Source: Eulemur rufifrons
Lineage: Eukaryota > Chordata > Mammalia > Primates > Lemuridae
Assembly: GCF_041146395.1 (NCBI RefSeq)
Contig: NC_091006.1
Coordinates: 2,672,001 to 2,736,000, forward strand
Length of the DNA stretch: 64,000 nucleotides
Reading direction: 5' to 3'
Part shown: piece by piece, positions 49,170 to 64,000 of the stretch
How the letters are laid out: each line of letters begins with the position of its first letter
Position numbering within the stretch: the first letter of the stretch is position 1
Notes under the pieces: model-generated
The model's input: the letters and a program-made list of their open reading frames with translations, nothing else
The model's database searches: none
Told to the model about the DNA's origin: nothing
Made by a program: the position numbers and the translations under genes

Positions 49170-49470
49170 ACACTGCCCATCCTTTGGGATCCAATGTACA
49201 TCTTACCTCTACAGGAAGCCTTTATTTACTTACCTTTTCCTAGCCGGAACTCTTCAGTCTCTTTTAGGACTTTGTCATTGACTATTGCCTTCTGTTTTAT
49301 GTTGTGTACTATTACATTGTTTAGAAGCTATAACTTAATTCTTTTTAACTTATAAATATGTTTGTCTTAGCCACTTAGCTCAGTTTTAAACTATGAGTCC
49401 TATGAATTTAAAATTTTTCCATTCTTCTTAATACCTTGCTTTGTGCCTTGGACATGACAATTTTTTTCTA
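49170..49470 (+). repeat. L2-like 3' region in ZNF507 intron 1
   Basis: 'ctacaggaagcctttatttacttacc' and 'ataccttgctttgtgccttggacatg' resemble the body and end of L2, with an AT-rich middle. Diverged. Confidence 0.6.
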
Positions 49471-49794
49471 ACTTCTTAGTATGAAAATTTTTAAACATTC
49501 ACATAAGTAGAAAGAATAGTATAATAGACTCCTAGGTACACATCACTCAACTTCAGTTACAGAACCTGTCATTCTTACTGTATACCTACCCTCTCCACCT
49601 TACCCGCACACTACCACTGTGGTCATTTATTAAAGCTGTCTTTACACTGATCTCTGGGAGGCCAAGGGTAGTATGCAGATTATCATAATCCATGTTGAAA
49701 TCATTATTGAGCCACTGGGATTATATTTGTATTTCTTATTTTCATCTCTTTTTTTATTTAAATAAATTTTACTTCACTTGACATGCAATCTCAT

Positions 49795-49855
49795 ATATAT
49801 GCATATACCTTGCATATATACATGTGTGTATATAAATATATATCTCTGCATTTGT
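49795..49855. repeat. AT-rich TATA/TATG simple repeat
   Basis: Alternating 'atatatatgcatatac', 'gcatatatacatgtgtgtatataaatatatat' sequence, imperfect. Confidence 0.75.
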
Positions 49856-52026
49856 GATGTAAGTAAAATTTTTGTGACAATTTGAGGAGTTAGCCTTAAG
49901 GTAACTTCCCCTCTGTGTATCCTTTTTTACGAGCTGTTTATCTAACCGTTTTTTAACAGATACTTTTGTTTTTATGAGATTTAACTTGTGCATTGATTTT
50001 GCATGTGAACCCAAACTGGTTTTTCAGGTGTTTCTTGATGTATTTTATGTTGTCATATCTGTTTTATAGCTGCCATTACTGTACTTATCCTCAAATGTAT
50101 GCAGCCTCTAAAATGAGATACTTACATAAATGTTCAGGGAAAATTGGAGCATCTGCTGCAAATTTCCATTAGCTCTTAATGCCTGAGCAGACACAGCTTT
50201 AAAAATCTGAATGTTTTGTCAGATTCTTTTGTATTAGTCTTTTCCTTGAGATAAGATGAACTCTTCTCCTCTTCATTTCACTTTCTTTTTAAGGTACACA
50301 CTGAAATGTCCATGGGGAGCAATTTGTACTGCTCTTTGTCACTTCTGTTATATCATTAAGTAAAAGAGAGATAACATGAATCACCTTTGTAACCTTGTGG
50401 GTGTGCAAAGTCTGTTGAACAAACATTCACTTGTTAACCTCTAGATTATTGTCAGCCTACATGGATGTTACATTTCATGGGGAAGAAGACCTTAGATCTA
50501 CAGTAGAGAGCCATACCTTGTCCAGAAAATTGAATGTTTGGGGATTCCTATATTAAACTTATTTAACTAATTTGCATTTAAGAATTGAACTGAAAGAAAT
50601 AAAGCCTTTAAAAGTTAATCACCCTAAAAAGAAATCAGTAGTCACATGAAGAGCCACAGCTCCTCTTGGCCTAAAAATATGGAATTCTAAGGCAGTAGAG
50701 TGCCTTAGAAACTCACAGAAGGGTTTTTCTAAAGAAACAAATTGTTTCCCTAAGTCTCCTCTTCAGTGATTTAAGCTTGAGTGTAGCGATCTAAAAAGAC
50801 TTGTTCTTTCTACCTGAGAAGGAGGAAACAGAACTAGTCTTTTGAGAGGTTGTTCAGGGGAGAGAGTGGCTGAAGGACCACTGGCCTTTGGGAGCTAGAA
50901 TAGCTGTCACTGTTGCAATGTCTGTGGAACACAGTTCCTGCCATGAAGGCAGTCAGTGGAAAAGACAAAAAAGCCGATCCCATGGGGCAGAGTATTAGGG
51001 AGGAGGGAAGAAGTAGTACCAAAGAAGCCAAGAGTAAAATGTTTGTAGTTTTGCCTGGTATGGACCTAAATCTAGAAAGCTGGTGTGCCAGAGAAGTAGA
51101 AAATAGGAGAGGAAAAGCTGTAGCTGCTGCCCGAAATTGATGTGGGCGTCCTGGCACTGAAGCTGGTCAGAGCACTGGGGGGAGGGGGTAGTTTAGGTAT
51201 AATCCTGGCAGGTGCCCAGGGGCCCTTACATGTTGATTCAGCCATGTGAGGAAGAGAAGCCATGATTCACCACCTAAAATAAGAATTCGGAGCCTGTGAC
51301 TGAAGTTTAAGAATAGTATGGTCTTTGGTCTATAGCTAGTGCCACTAAAAATTTTGCTGGCATTTATTGAATGTTGTGAGTAAGATTCCAGAATGCACCT
51401 AAAATGTGGAAAAACAAAACTTGTTGCTGGAAAAAAGCCTAAACTTAAAAATGTGATCCAAGTCAACAAATTAATCTCACTTTAAGCCAAAGGAAATGTT
51501 TGAAATGAAAGTACTGCCAGGAAATATAAAGAGTATTCAAGACTTAGGCAGAAAGATTTATGAGTATTTTATGTTTAGTGACTTCCTTGGTCGTAATGCA
51601 TTATTAGAACCTACAAATAACCTTTTCTAAGGGCTTCTGTTCATATCTGGACCTGAAATACAATTGGGATATAAACTTTTTCCTTCTCTGATGCCCTTTT
51701 CCCTTTCAGGAAAAAAAAAAAAAAAATACACATATGTGGGTATGAGTAATAGCTGACCACTAATGTGACCTCTAGAAAAAAACCACAGCATAGTTTGTGG
51801 TTTATCTTCAGGAAGATAAATCAAAGGAAGTAAAAGTAGGAACTGGATCATTGCTTTTATTTAGTTTCATTTGCATAGTACTTCTCAAAATTCACTATAC
51901 CCTTTACAATAGGTTAAATGACTATGGTTTCACAATTTGGAGAGGAAAAAACAGAAATTTATGATTTTAGTAATAAAACTACAGTTATTTCGTGTAAGAA
52001 TAGTTTCTCAAGAATTGTGTCAATCC

Positions 52027-52164
52027 GGCTGGGTGTGGTGGCTCAGGCTTGTAATCCTAGCACTCTGGGAGGCTCAGGCGGGAGGATCACTTGAGCTCAG
52101 GAGTTCCAAACCAGCTTGAGCAAGAGTGTGTCTCTAAAAATAAATAAATAAAAATTTTTAAAAA
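52027..52164 (+). mobile_element. Monomeric Alu with target-site duplication in ZNF507 intron 1
   Basis: A single left arm, GGCTGGGTGTGGTGGCTCAGG to 'ccagcttgagcaagagtgtgtctct', followed directly by an AAATAAATA-type tail. There is no right arm. The 15-bp target-site duplication is agaattgtgtcaatc (52011-52025) and agaattgtatcaatc (52165-52179), one mismatch. The 'gagcaagag' feature marks it as strepsirrhine-type. It lies about 440 bp upstream of the first coding exon. Confidence 0.92.
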
Positions 52165-52559
52165 AGAATTGTATCAATCATTGGCTTTATAGAATATTAT
52201 TTCTCAGTAACTTGAGGTGGTTCCCCATGCCGTGAGAATGGCTATATTCCTTTAATCAGGGAATGAGAGTCTTTTTCCTTGGCGTTGTGGAAAAAGGAGT
52301 ACTGATTGGGTTCATCTGAATGTCAAGGGCAAGGAAAGTGAAGAAAAATCCAGATAAATGTGGTTAAAGTCATTTCCAAAGAAACAAGGGAAGGATAGAA
52401 GGATCTTCATCATCAGTCTTTACAGGACATTGCATTCCAGAGGAAATTCTGAACAATTTGTCTATATTGGGAGTAGCCAGGTACATTAAAACAGAACGCG
52501 CATCTTAGAAAACACTAAGATTAGCTTAAAATTGGCATATAGTTCCTGAATGCCTGTAA

Positions 52560-56304
<3,745 letters not shown>

Positions 56305-58039
56305 TAACATACGAAGTAAAAATGCCCTTAGTTGTCATGTGGGTTATTTTCAGGACTAAAGTATACGAGTTCTCCCCTATTTTTACATTATGGATGTGAG
56401 TGAATCTTATCTCTGTTTCTGAGGAAATACCAAGGGCTAAATGAAGTAAATTATTGCTAGGTCCTAGGTAAGAAACACTAGATTAGTAAGAACTCAGCTT
56501 CAGCTGTGTAGGTAGATAGTGCATTTGAAATTCATGCTGTCCTATAAGAGCCAAGCTACAGCATAGACCCTCGGAAGGTGCCGTACCAGCAAGCAGGAGA
56601 AGCTGCAACAGAGCTCTCCCTCTCTGAGTACCCATTGACCTACTGAGAATATAGCTTTTGCAGATGGTAGGCCTCCACCTCAAACTTTAACTGAGGCTTC
56701 CTGCTGTGATCTTATTCTTATCCAAGTATGACTGCCAGATTTCATCTGCATTATTTTAAAAAACACACACACAAGATCTTTTTATGTACTAGTTAGGTAG
56801 CAGTCGGCCGAGTTTCTGGTAATAGGAATATTAGAATCAAAAGATTTAATTAGGGTTCCATGAAAAGGCGGATGCCACATCCGGAGACTTAGGGATAAAG
56901 TGCACTAAGCCGTGCTTCCTTGCTTCGGCTCACTTAAATTGATACACTTTAAATGTCTCGAGTGTAGCGCGTAGCGTTTATGGGAAGTAAAACATATTGG
57001 GGTGACTTTGCTTTTTAGATTTGCTAAGAATTAAAGTTAGAAACGACTACAGAGTGAAATGTTTTACCATAATGTTTCATTAAATTATACCCCAGAAAGC
57101 ATAACTGATTCTAGAATGTTTCTGAAAGAACTGATTTTGACACCACTGTAGCACCAAAATTCCCTTGTCAAACAGATGTCATCCCTGTAAAACTATCCAA
57201 AACAAAAGGAGTTTATGACATCGCATCTGTTTCTGCAATAGATGGCTGAGCTAAAACAGTTTTGTTTCCTCTTTACAAAATAGCCCTAAATGCCTCCTTT
57301 TATTTTAATTCATTATGTTTCCATATCCCCTTTAAAGGAGACATTAAAACATTTGATATGATTGGACCATAAATCCCTAATGAAGGAATAAAGTATGTAC
57401 TGCTCAGTAGCACCACCTGCAGTTAATACCAGCGCTGGAATATGGCTTTCCTAGCACCAGCTTAAAAATCAAAAATTTTCACTTTCAAAAATCAAAAATA
57501 AAACTGTCCAAATGAGTTAACAGATTAAAATTCACAATTTTAATAAAAAGATTAAGATGTCAACTCAAAATTAAACCATTTCCAGCTCTACAGTATTAGT
57601 GTCTATTCACCATATTCCAGTTTTGCAGCATCTTTTCTTTGTGGATCATACTTTTTTCCTAGGGACAAATGTATGGATTTTAAACTGCTTATGGTGCCTT
57701 TTTCTCACCCCACGTGGCTCCATTTGCTTTTATCTGTCACGGCATTAACAGTTCAGATGACTGTCTTCCTTCCTACTTACACCTGGATGGGTACTTCATT
57801 AAATCAATATTAGATATTGAGAAATCTGGTTGTCAGGCCAAAGAACAAATTTTTAGCTTACAAAGAAGGTAATAAATAATTTATGTTTTGTTAAAACTTC
57901 TTTAACCATTTAGTAAACTTACTAAACCAGAAGGGAGATGTGTGCCTCTGTGGTCCCTGTTTCTTCTGCCCGTTATGATAGCACAGATGCCTTAGGGCAT
58001 GTTTTCAACTTAGAGATAGGGTGTAATTGTGCGTCAGAC

Positions 58040-58365
58040 ATTCCTTCGGCCAACAGGCATGGCATGCCTGCGTTCAGCGGGACACTGTGCTATGTACTGG
58101 GAGTACAATGAAGAGCGTCACTGCCCTTGAGGAACCCAGCTCAGTGAAGAAAACAGAGCTGGACTGATGGGTACAACAGCAGACACCACAGGTGCTCTGA
58201 TAGAACTGTGGGCAAGGCACTTTCATATGGCCTTTCTTCATGAAATGCAATTAAATAGTTTTTTATTGGAAGCCTGTAATTTACCAAGCCCTGGGGATTC
58301 GGTATAAACAAAACAAGCACATCCTTGCCCTCAGGGAATCTACAGCTTAGTGACAGGGCAGAGAC
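58040..58365 (+). repeat. Two old LINE-tail fragments in ZNF507 intron
   Basis: 'gacactgtgctatgtactgggagtacaatgaagagcgtcactgcccttgaggaac' and, from about 58250, 'ccaagccctggggattcggtataaacaaaacaagcacatccttgccctcagggaatctacagc' are two pieces of the same dispersed old repeat type. Confidence 0.6.
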
Positions 58366-58429
58366 TTTACTGAGACATGCAGGTAATGTACAGATTTTCG
58401 TGAAGGAAAAATGCAGGACTTATTAAACC

Positions 58430-58570
58430 ACAGCGTGAGGTTCTAGTATTTCCATCTTGTAGATGGGAAAACTGAGACCCCAAGAGGTAAAATAATTTAC
58501 CCATGATCATACTGGTAGTAAGTGGCAGAGCAAGGACTAAGCCCAAGTTTTTGAACTTTAAATCCAAAAT
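58430..58570 (-). repeat. MIR fragment, reverse, in ZNF507 intron
   Basis: 'tagatgggaaaactgagaccccaagaggtaaaataatttaccc' and 'tagtaagtggcagagcaaggact' are the reversed MIR core. Confidence 0.85.
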
Positions 58571-59927
58571 TCTTTCCATTGGAAACAGTTGTGTGAAGTA
58601 GCACAGGCTCTCATTCCGTGCTATATTAAGTTTTTCCATCTGTCAGTTTTATTAGTTGTCAATGATCTGTAATATTTCTCACACAAAACCATTATCCAAT
58701 ATTTCACACTTCATTTTTTCGGGATTTTTTTAAAACTGTATTTGGAACAGTGCCATTTATAATCAAGTCCAAGTTTTTAACCTACCAATTAAGAGCAATA
58801 CTTAGATTATAATTATGATTAGTGTGTATATTAATGTTGTAGATTTATACCAGGAAATTAGGACATTTTGTTCTGCCTGGCAGTAGTTATTAGCAAAAGA
58901 AAGTTTCAATTTTAACTTAAGAATTTTCTTTGTTGAAATTTCAGTGTGGGTTTTCTTTTGTACCGTTAATTTTTCTTTTGTGCACTATGTACTAGTGTTC
59001 TACCTAAGCTTTCTTCCTGCCAAGGGACACAGCTCTTCCTGCTCTGCTTACTCTTCAGCCTCCATGCTTGCTTTGTTTCTGAATATGAAGCAGTCAGGGT
59101 GTGAGTAGCCTGTGGATTTTATGCTGACAGAGAGCAAATAAAGCATTGAATATCTTCAGGAGACACTTTCATATGATCAGATCATTCAACTTGTATTGTC
59201 ATAAGCCTAGCCTGACTTTAATTACCCAGCCCTCTTGTTGCAGAGTGAGTTTACTAGCATGGCCTATTTCCATTGGATCTATGTTTCCTGCATTTCAGAG
59301 AGCTACATTCATGTTAGTCATAACCTTTGTCTCTGTGTCCTGTCAGTTTACTAGATGGAATTATACTACATTATAGAGCACTTAATAATTTGCAGGTGCT
59401 TTTTCTTCCATGTTGCAGTTAGCTCACATTTAGTTGTAAAGAAAGAAAACCCACAAGGTGAAAAAGCTTTTAGGCTTTTTATATTGAATTTGTCATATAT
59501 GCTTCATAGCCACACTGTATAATATTGGATTATAGTATTGAATTACAGCTTGTCAGAGAATCACTGTTTCCTTAAGACAGTATGTCCAATATTGATTAGA
59601 GTAGCACCTATTTGTTGATATACATCAACAGCATGTCTCTGGTTAATTTAGCTGCTACACAGTTAGCAGGAAGCAAGTTCATTATAATTTAGAATTTTGT
59701 ACAAGGTTATGCAGAAACTAACCCAAACTATCTAGGTTTATGGGTTAGAGACGATGTTCAGTTTTTATCAACTTATGCAGGAGAACCTATATAACCACTT
59801 CAAACTTGTTAAATTTAAGCAGTGAGAAAGCCTTGATTGAAATGTTACTACTACTGTGTGGTATAAATGTTCGTTTATAATGGAATGTAAATGCTGTCAT
59901 TTAAATCTTATGAAAACATGCTGCTAA

Positions 59928-60065
<138 letters not shown>

Positions 60066-61214
60066 TAAGTGTGATAATCCTAGAATTTTAATACTTGCAT
60101 TAAAAGATTTGATAGTAAGGAAATAAAACAGAAATAATCAAAAATTCACACCACTTACTGAAACACAGGTTGAGAACCGAGACACTTTTACTGGTTTTAT
60201 AAGTCTTGTTTACCTTGTGAAGGAACATGAACTTTAAGTTTGAGTCTTGGGATGATAGAGCTTTTGTCTAGTTAAAATATAGGAAGATGCTTTATCTGTC
60301 AGATCTGTGTTTTCGTTTCATTTGGATATAAATTATCATGGCAATTTTCAATGCTTTAGAGTACATTTCAGTAATTTGGCTGTTAGATACTCAGTATTCC
60401 AGCAAAAGATCCTTAAAACTTAAAGGCAATAAAATTTTCTATGAAAGATTATAGTTTTGAAAATTAAGTTATCATGTGTAGAATAAGGTCACTTAGTTTG
60501 ATTTTTCACAAAAGCAACTTCAAATATGTCTTTTAGAAAACATAGATATTCTCAGTGAATTAAGGTAGGCTGATAAACAAGCGCTAACCCCGTCACCATG
60601 ACTGACAGTTTTAGGCCCACGGGCATGAATTCTTTTAACCCCCTTGGCAAAACTTGTTTCACGTTTTAATTCTCTCTCCAGGCTTTATAAGTATGACACA
60701 AGTGAGTGTGTGAAAGTTATTCTGTAAATCTAAATGAAAGCCTGACAGACTGTGCCAAAAAGGTCATTATTTGATTCTGTCGTGTGGCACTCTATATGTG
60801 GTTTTAAATATTTAATATGTGCTTAATTTCCTAATCAGCAGACTTATTTATAATTACTTTAGACAGTGCCTGTTTGCAAAGCCTTACAGCTCTGTGGAAG
60901 GTATTTGACCTTACCTCGGTGTCTATTTCTATTTAAAATGTTTTCAAAACTAGAATCCCTAAGAAAGATTTTTGTCCCAGAGTGCAATGAAGACCATTAT
61001 TAACAGTAACTCAGTGCCATAACATTCTAGATAAGGATGGATAGGTGAGATGGAACATGTATCCCTTCATAATTTACACTGGGAAATAAATGTTTGGAGG
61101 AACATGGTGGAAACGGGACACAGTTTACCTGATAGGAGGAAAAGCTTTGTGTCAAATTCATGTGATTTGGGCAAGAATAAAATAACATTTTTTGAGTATA
61201 GAATGATTCTGTTC

Positions 61215-61420
61215 TTTCATTTATGGAGAAATATTTATTGAAAATGTGTTCCAGGGGCTGTGCTAAGTCCTTGAACTACAGTCATAACAAAAAAGGCCTC
61301 ATCTTTGCCATCGTGGAGTTTGTAGACAATAAACAAGTAAACTCTAAAATACATAATCATGATAAATTTATTAGAGGTTAATGATTGATTCTGGAGAGTT
61401 TCACATCTACCTGAATAGAT
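61215..61420 (+). repeat. Old LINE-tail fragment in ZNF507 intron
   Basis: 'aaatatttattgaaaatgtgttccaggggctgtgctaagtcc' and 'tcatctttgccatcgtggagtttgtagacaataaacaagtaaa' match the dispersed old repeat seen at 5425 and 39799. Confidence 0.6.
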
Positions 61421-62299
61421 GAGTGTTACAGCTTAAAGATTCATTTTGATAGGTTTCAATGTCTTAGGGATGTTTTCTTATGTTCTTAAAATATTCACAG
61501 ACTCATAGGATCGGTTGCAGTTTTTCTAGGATCTTCCTACCAGTAGGCAACATCCTATGAGAATCCTCTTTGTGTAACATCTGAGAAGTCTCAGTTTGTT
61601 ACAGTTTTCCAAGTTTATTCACACCCCTCTTTGTCAGTGGTTTTGGCCGGAGTGTTTATGTCTTAGAAAAAACATCATACCTTCCTCCAAGTAATTATTA
61701 CCAGGTTTTTCTCATAAGTCTTATTTTCTAATCTTGTGACTTCCCTTTTCACCCTCTTTAAATAGATATTTATTTTCATGGGATTTGCACTCTGCAGAGT
61801 ATTGTGGATTAATATGTTCTATTCCAATATGTTTCTGGGACTTTCTCTTCATTGTCACATACCGTTTGCCTTAAGCTGACCTGGTAAGCATAGCCTTCAT
61901 AATGTCTGATTTAATCTAAGGATTACAGTAGTTCTTCTGGTTTATTTCATACCTGCTTCATTCAGTTTTGTAGCCTCGTACGCTTATGGTCAGAGTTAGG
62001 GCTTGTTTTCTCAGAGTTCTTACCCTATGCATTTCAGATTTTACCTAAATTTTAAGAAACACACTCACAAGTAGCAGTGATGAATTTCTTGCAGAGCAAG
62101 AATGCGTTGTTGCACAACTTCTAGACCTTGCACAAGAGCACAAAAGGTTTATCGTGTATTTTAATGTGCCTTTTATGCAATGTAATAGATTTTACATGGT
62201 GGCAATATCTGTTCCTTGGCTTTTTATGCGGCCATTCTAGTCCTTCACTGTCCCCATCTATGCATCTGGGCAGTACAGCTTCATAGAGGCCTGGCTCGG

Positions 62300-62490
62300 G
62301 GGAGATAATCCTGGGATTGAACCTGAGCTCTCACACTTATGGGATTTGTGACCTTGAACAAACTGTTTCACCTCTCTGTGCTTGGTTCTGTCATTTATAG
62401 AATGAAAATGTTGAAGGTTGTAAGGATTAAATGCAATGCCGTGTAAGGTACTAGCACATAATAAACAGCCAGTAAAGGGTAGCTGTCTAA
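62300..62490 (+). repeat. MIR element, sense, in ZNF507 intron
   Basis: 'gggattgaacctgagctctcacac', 'gaccttgaacaaactgtttcacctctctgtgcttgg' and 'ggttgtaaggattaaatgcaatgc' are the forward MIR core. Confidence 0.85.
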
Positions 62491-63099
62491 TAGTTACTGG
62501 GCCCGGCTTTTATTCTCATCCCTTCTCAATGATTCATTGTCTAACAAAAAAAGGAGAGAAAGGGAAGAAAAGGCTGTTGACCTCTCATCCTTTGAGAAAC
62601 AAAGACTAATTCTGTTCCTGGGTAGGCAGGCACAGCCTACCTTAGAAGAGAAATGCTGTGCCCCATGCTGTCACTGCTGAGGTCCCCATGCCATGTCTGG
62701 CTGCTTTAAAGGCAGTGTCTTGGGGAACATCCATGCTCTAGAAAGGTCCCAGGTGTGGACTGTACACTTCTTATACCCCACTGGTGACGGTGGAATGTCA
62801 AGCTAAGCCTCCTTTCCCATATGAAACTGGGGAGAATACTGCCTCATAAGGCTTTGTGAAGAGTAATGAGATTATGTTGCCTGATGTACTGAAGAGGCTG
62901 GCTCCCTTTTTTTGCTCATGAAGTCATGAGGTCATCCCAGAAACTCTATCCTTACTACAGAATGGAGAGCTGTTTTCCATTCCTGTGTAAGGACAGGGAA
63001 AAATTAAAATGGCCTCATCCCATCCCAATTTCTATCAAATGCAGTTAACTTTGTTTTTATTCTGTGTAAAACATATTCCAATTATAGTTATACTTGCTA

Positions 63100-63400
63100 T
63101 TTATTTATTTAATTTTACTTTGTGGGGAGGGACAGAGTCTCCTTTCGCCCCAGCTAGAGTGCAGTGGTGTCAGCCTAGCTCACTACAACCTCAAACTCCT
63201 GGGCTCAAGCTATCTTCCTGCCTCAGCCTCCCAAGAAGCCGGGACTACAGGTGTGTGCCAACACACTAGGCTAATTTTTTCTATTTTTAGTAGAGACGGG
63301 GTCTCACTCTTGCTCAGGCTGGTCTCAAACTCCTGGCCTCAAGCCATCCTCACTCCTCACAAAGTGCTAGGATTACAGGCATGAGCCACAACGCCAGGCC
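63100..63400 (-). mobile_element. Strepsirrhine-type Alu, reverse, shortened linker, in ZNF507 intron
   Basis: The right arm has 'gtgtcagcctagctcactacaacctcaaactcc' and the left arm 'tcactcttgctcaggctggtctc', both strepsirrhine-type, ending 'gccaggcc'. The linker is 'ctaattttttctatttttagtagag', lacking the extra 'agctgtccatataatttctttc'-like piece of the copy at 33637-33977. Its tail is A-rich with AAAT units. Confidence 0.92.
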
Positions 63401-63714
63401 TATACCTTCTATTTATAAAATTGACCCCAAAGTTTTACTGAAAGGTTTGATTCAAAGTTTTTCAATATTAGATTGTCCTCAGTTTAGTTTAATACTGCAG
63501 TACTAGAATTCCCCTGATTTACATCCCCCTAATACCACTGTTGTGGAGAACAAGATGGGAGAACAAAACGTTTTTCTGAGGTTACCAGGTTTCTAACCAT
63601 ATGACATTGAACCCATTTTCCCTTAGAAACACAATTGTCTTTGGTACTTAGGTTCTGAAACTCCAGTGTGGCAGGGGGAGCAAAAGGATGTAGAGGAGAG
63701 CATGTGGGCTTTGC

Positions 63715-63775
63715 ACTACATACAGTACTCAGCACACTGCCTGGCACATGGTAGGTGCTCAGTAAATGTTGACTG
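63715..63775 (+). repeat. L2 tail in ZNF507 intron
   Basis: 'actcagcacactgcctggcacatggtaggtgctcagtaaatgttgactg' is the typical L2 end. Confidence 0.9.
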
Positions 63776-63949
63776 ACAGTTACCTGCATACCTCAGGTTT
63801 TCTCATATATAAAATGGCTCTCATTCTGTAAGTTTATTGTATAAGCTTAATTTATTATTGAAAATAAATGTGTAGTGTTATTACTATGCTTTTTCTTCCT
63901 TAAGTGGAAGAGCTACAACTTCAAATATTTAAGTTGAATTTTTTTAATA

Positions 63950-64000
63950 CTCAGTCCAATTTTAATACCCGGTCCAATTTTAATACCCGGTCCAAAAATA
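63950..64000 (+). repeat. 18-bp tandem repeat running off the window
   Basis: Units are ctcagtccaattttaata (63950-63967), cccggtccaattttaata (63968-63985) and the start of a third, cccggtccaaaaata (63986-64000). The later units contain CCGG. The array may continue beyond the edge. Confidence 0.9.

Overview
This is a window of a primate nuclear genome, most likely a strepsirrhine (lemur or loris group). The evidence is the Alu SINEs: several copies carry the strepsirrhine-type layout, with 'gagcaagagc' at the end of the left arm, a long AT-rich linker with 'tagaaagaaat', and a right arm with 'gttgctgtgagctaggctgacgccacggcactc'. Copies at 9578-9911, 33637-33977, 63100-63400 and a monomeric one at 52027-52164 show all or part of this. 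Older AluJ-like copies, MIR, L2, old L1, MaLR LTRs and Tigger/MER5 DNA transposons make up most of the rest. The species is an inference; the mammalian and primate assignment is firm.

Positions 1 to about 44,850 contain no coding gene that I can support. The stretch is intergenic: large old L1 blocks (1-4215, 5908-7437, 9421-10330, about 12117-18560, 19215-20210, 32255-32775), nested younger insertions with visible target-site duplications, MIR and L2 fragments, microsatellites, and unassigned sequence. Two short CpG- and GC-richer patches (around 21.7 kb and 41.2 kb) and one patch with a palindromic E-box, a CCAAT box and a splice-donor-like site (27.35-27.49 kb) are the only candidate regulatory or non-coding transcription units seen there.

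A CpG island at about 44,860-45,620 marks the promoter of the one protein gene, ZNF507, on the + strand. It has GC boxes, a palindromic TCACGTGA E-box and a YY1-type GCCGCCATTTTG element, followed by a probable 5' untranslated exon ending at a splice donor at 45298/45299. A roughly 7.3 kb first intron leads to a large coding exon (52606-54737, residues 1-710). Two shorter coding exons follow (56146-56263 and 59950-60064). These three exons join in frame and give residues 1-788 of a C2H2 zinc-finger protein that matches ZNF507 (about 953 residues in human). The last part of the gene, from the first cysteine of finger 8 onward, lies beyond the right edge of the window.

No undescribed gene system, CRISPR array, operon or cluster is visible. 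The most useful observations are structural: exon phases that split zinc fingers, a possible intron-retention isoform, a nested repeat chronology with clean target-site duplications, an 18-bp CCGG-containing tandem repeat running off the right edge, and a few candidate regulatory patches in the gene desert.
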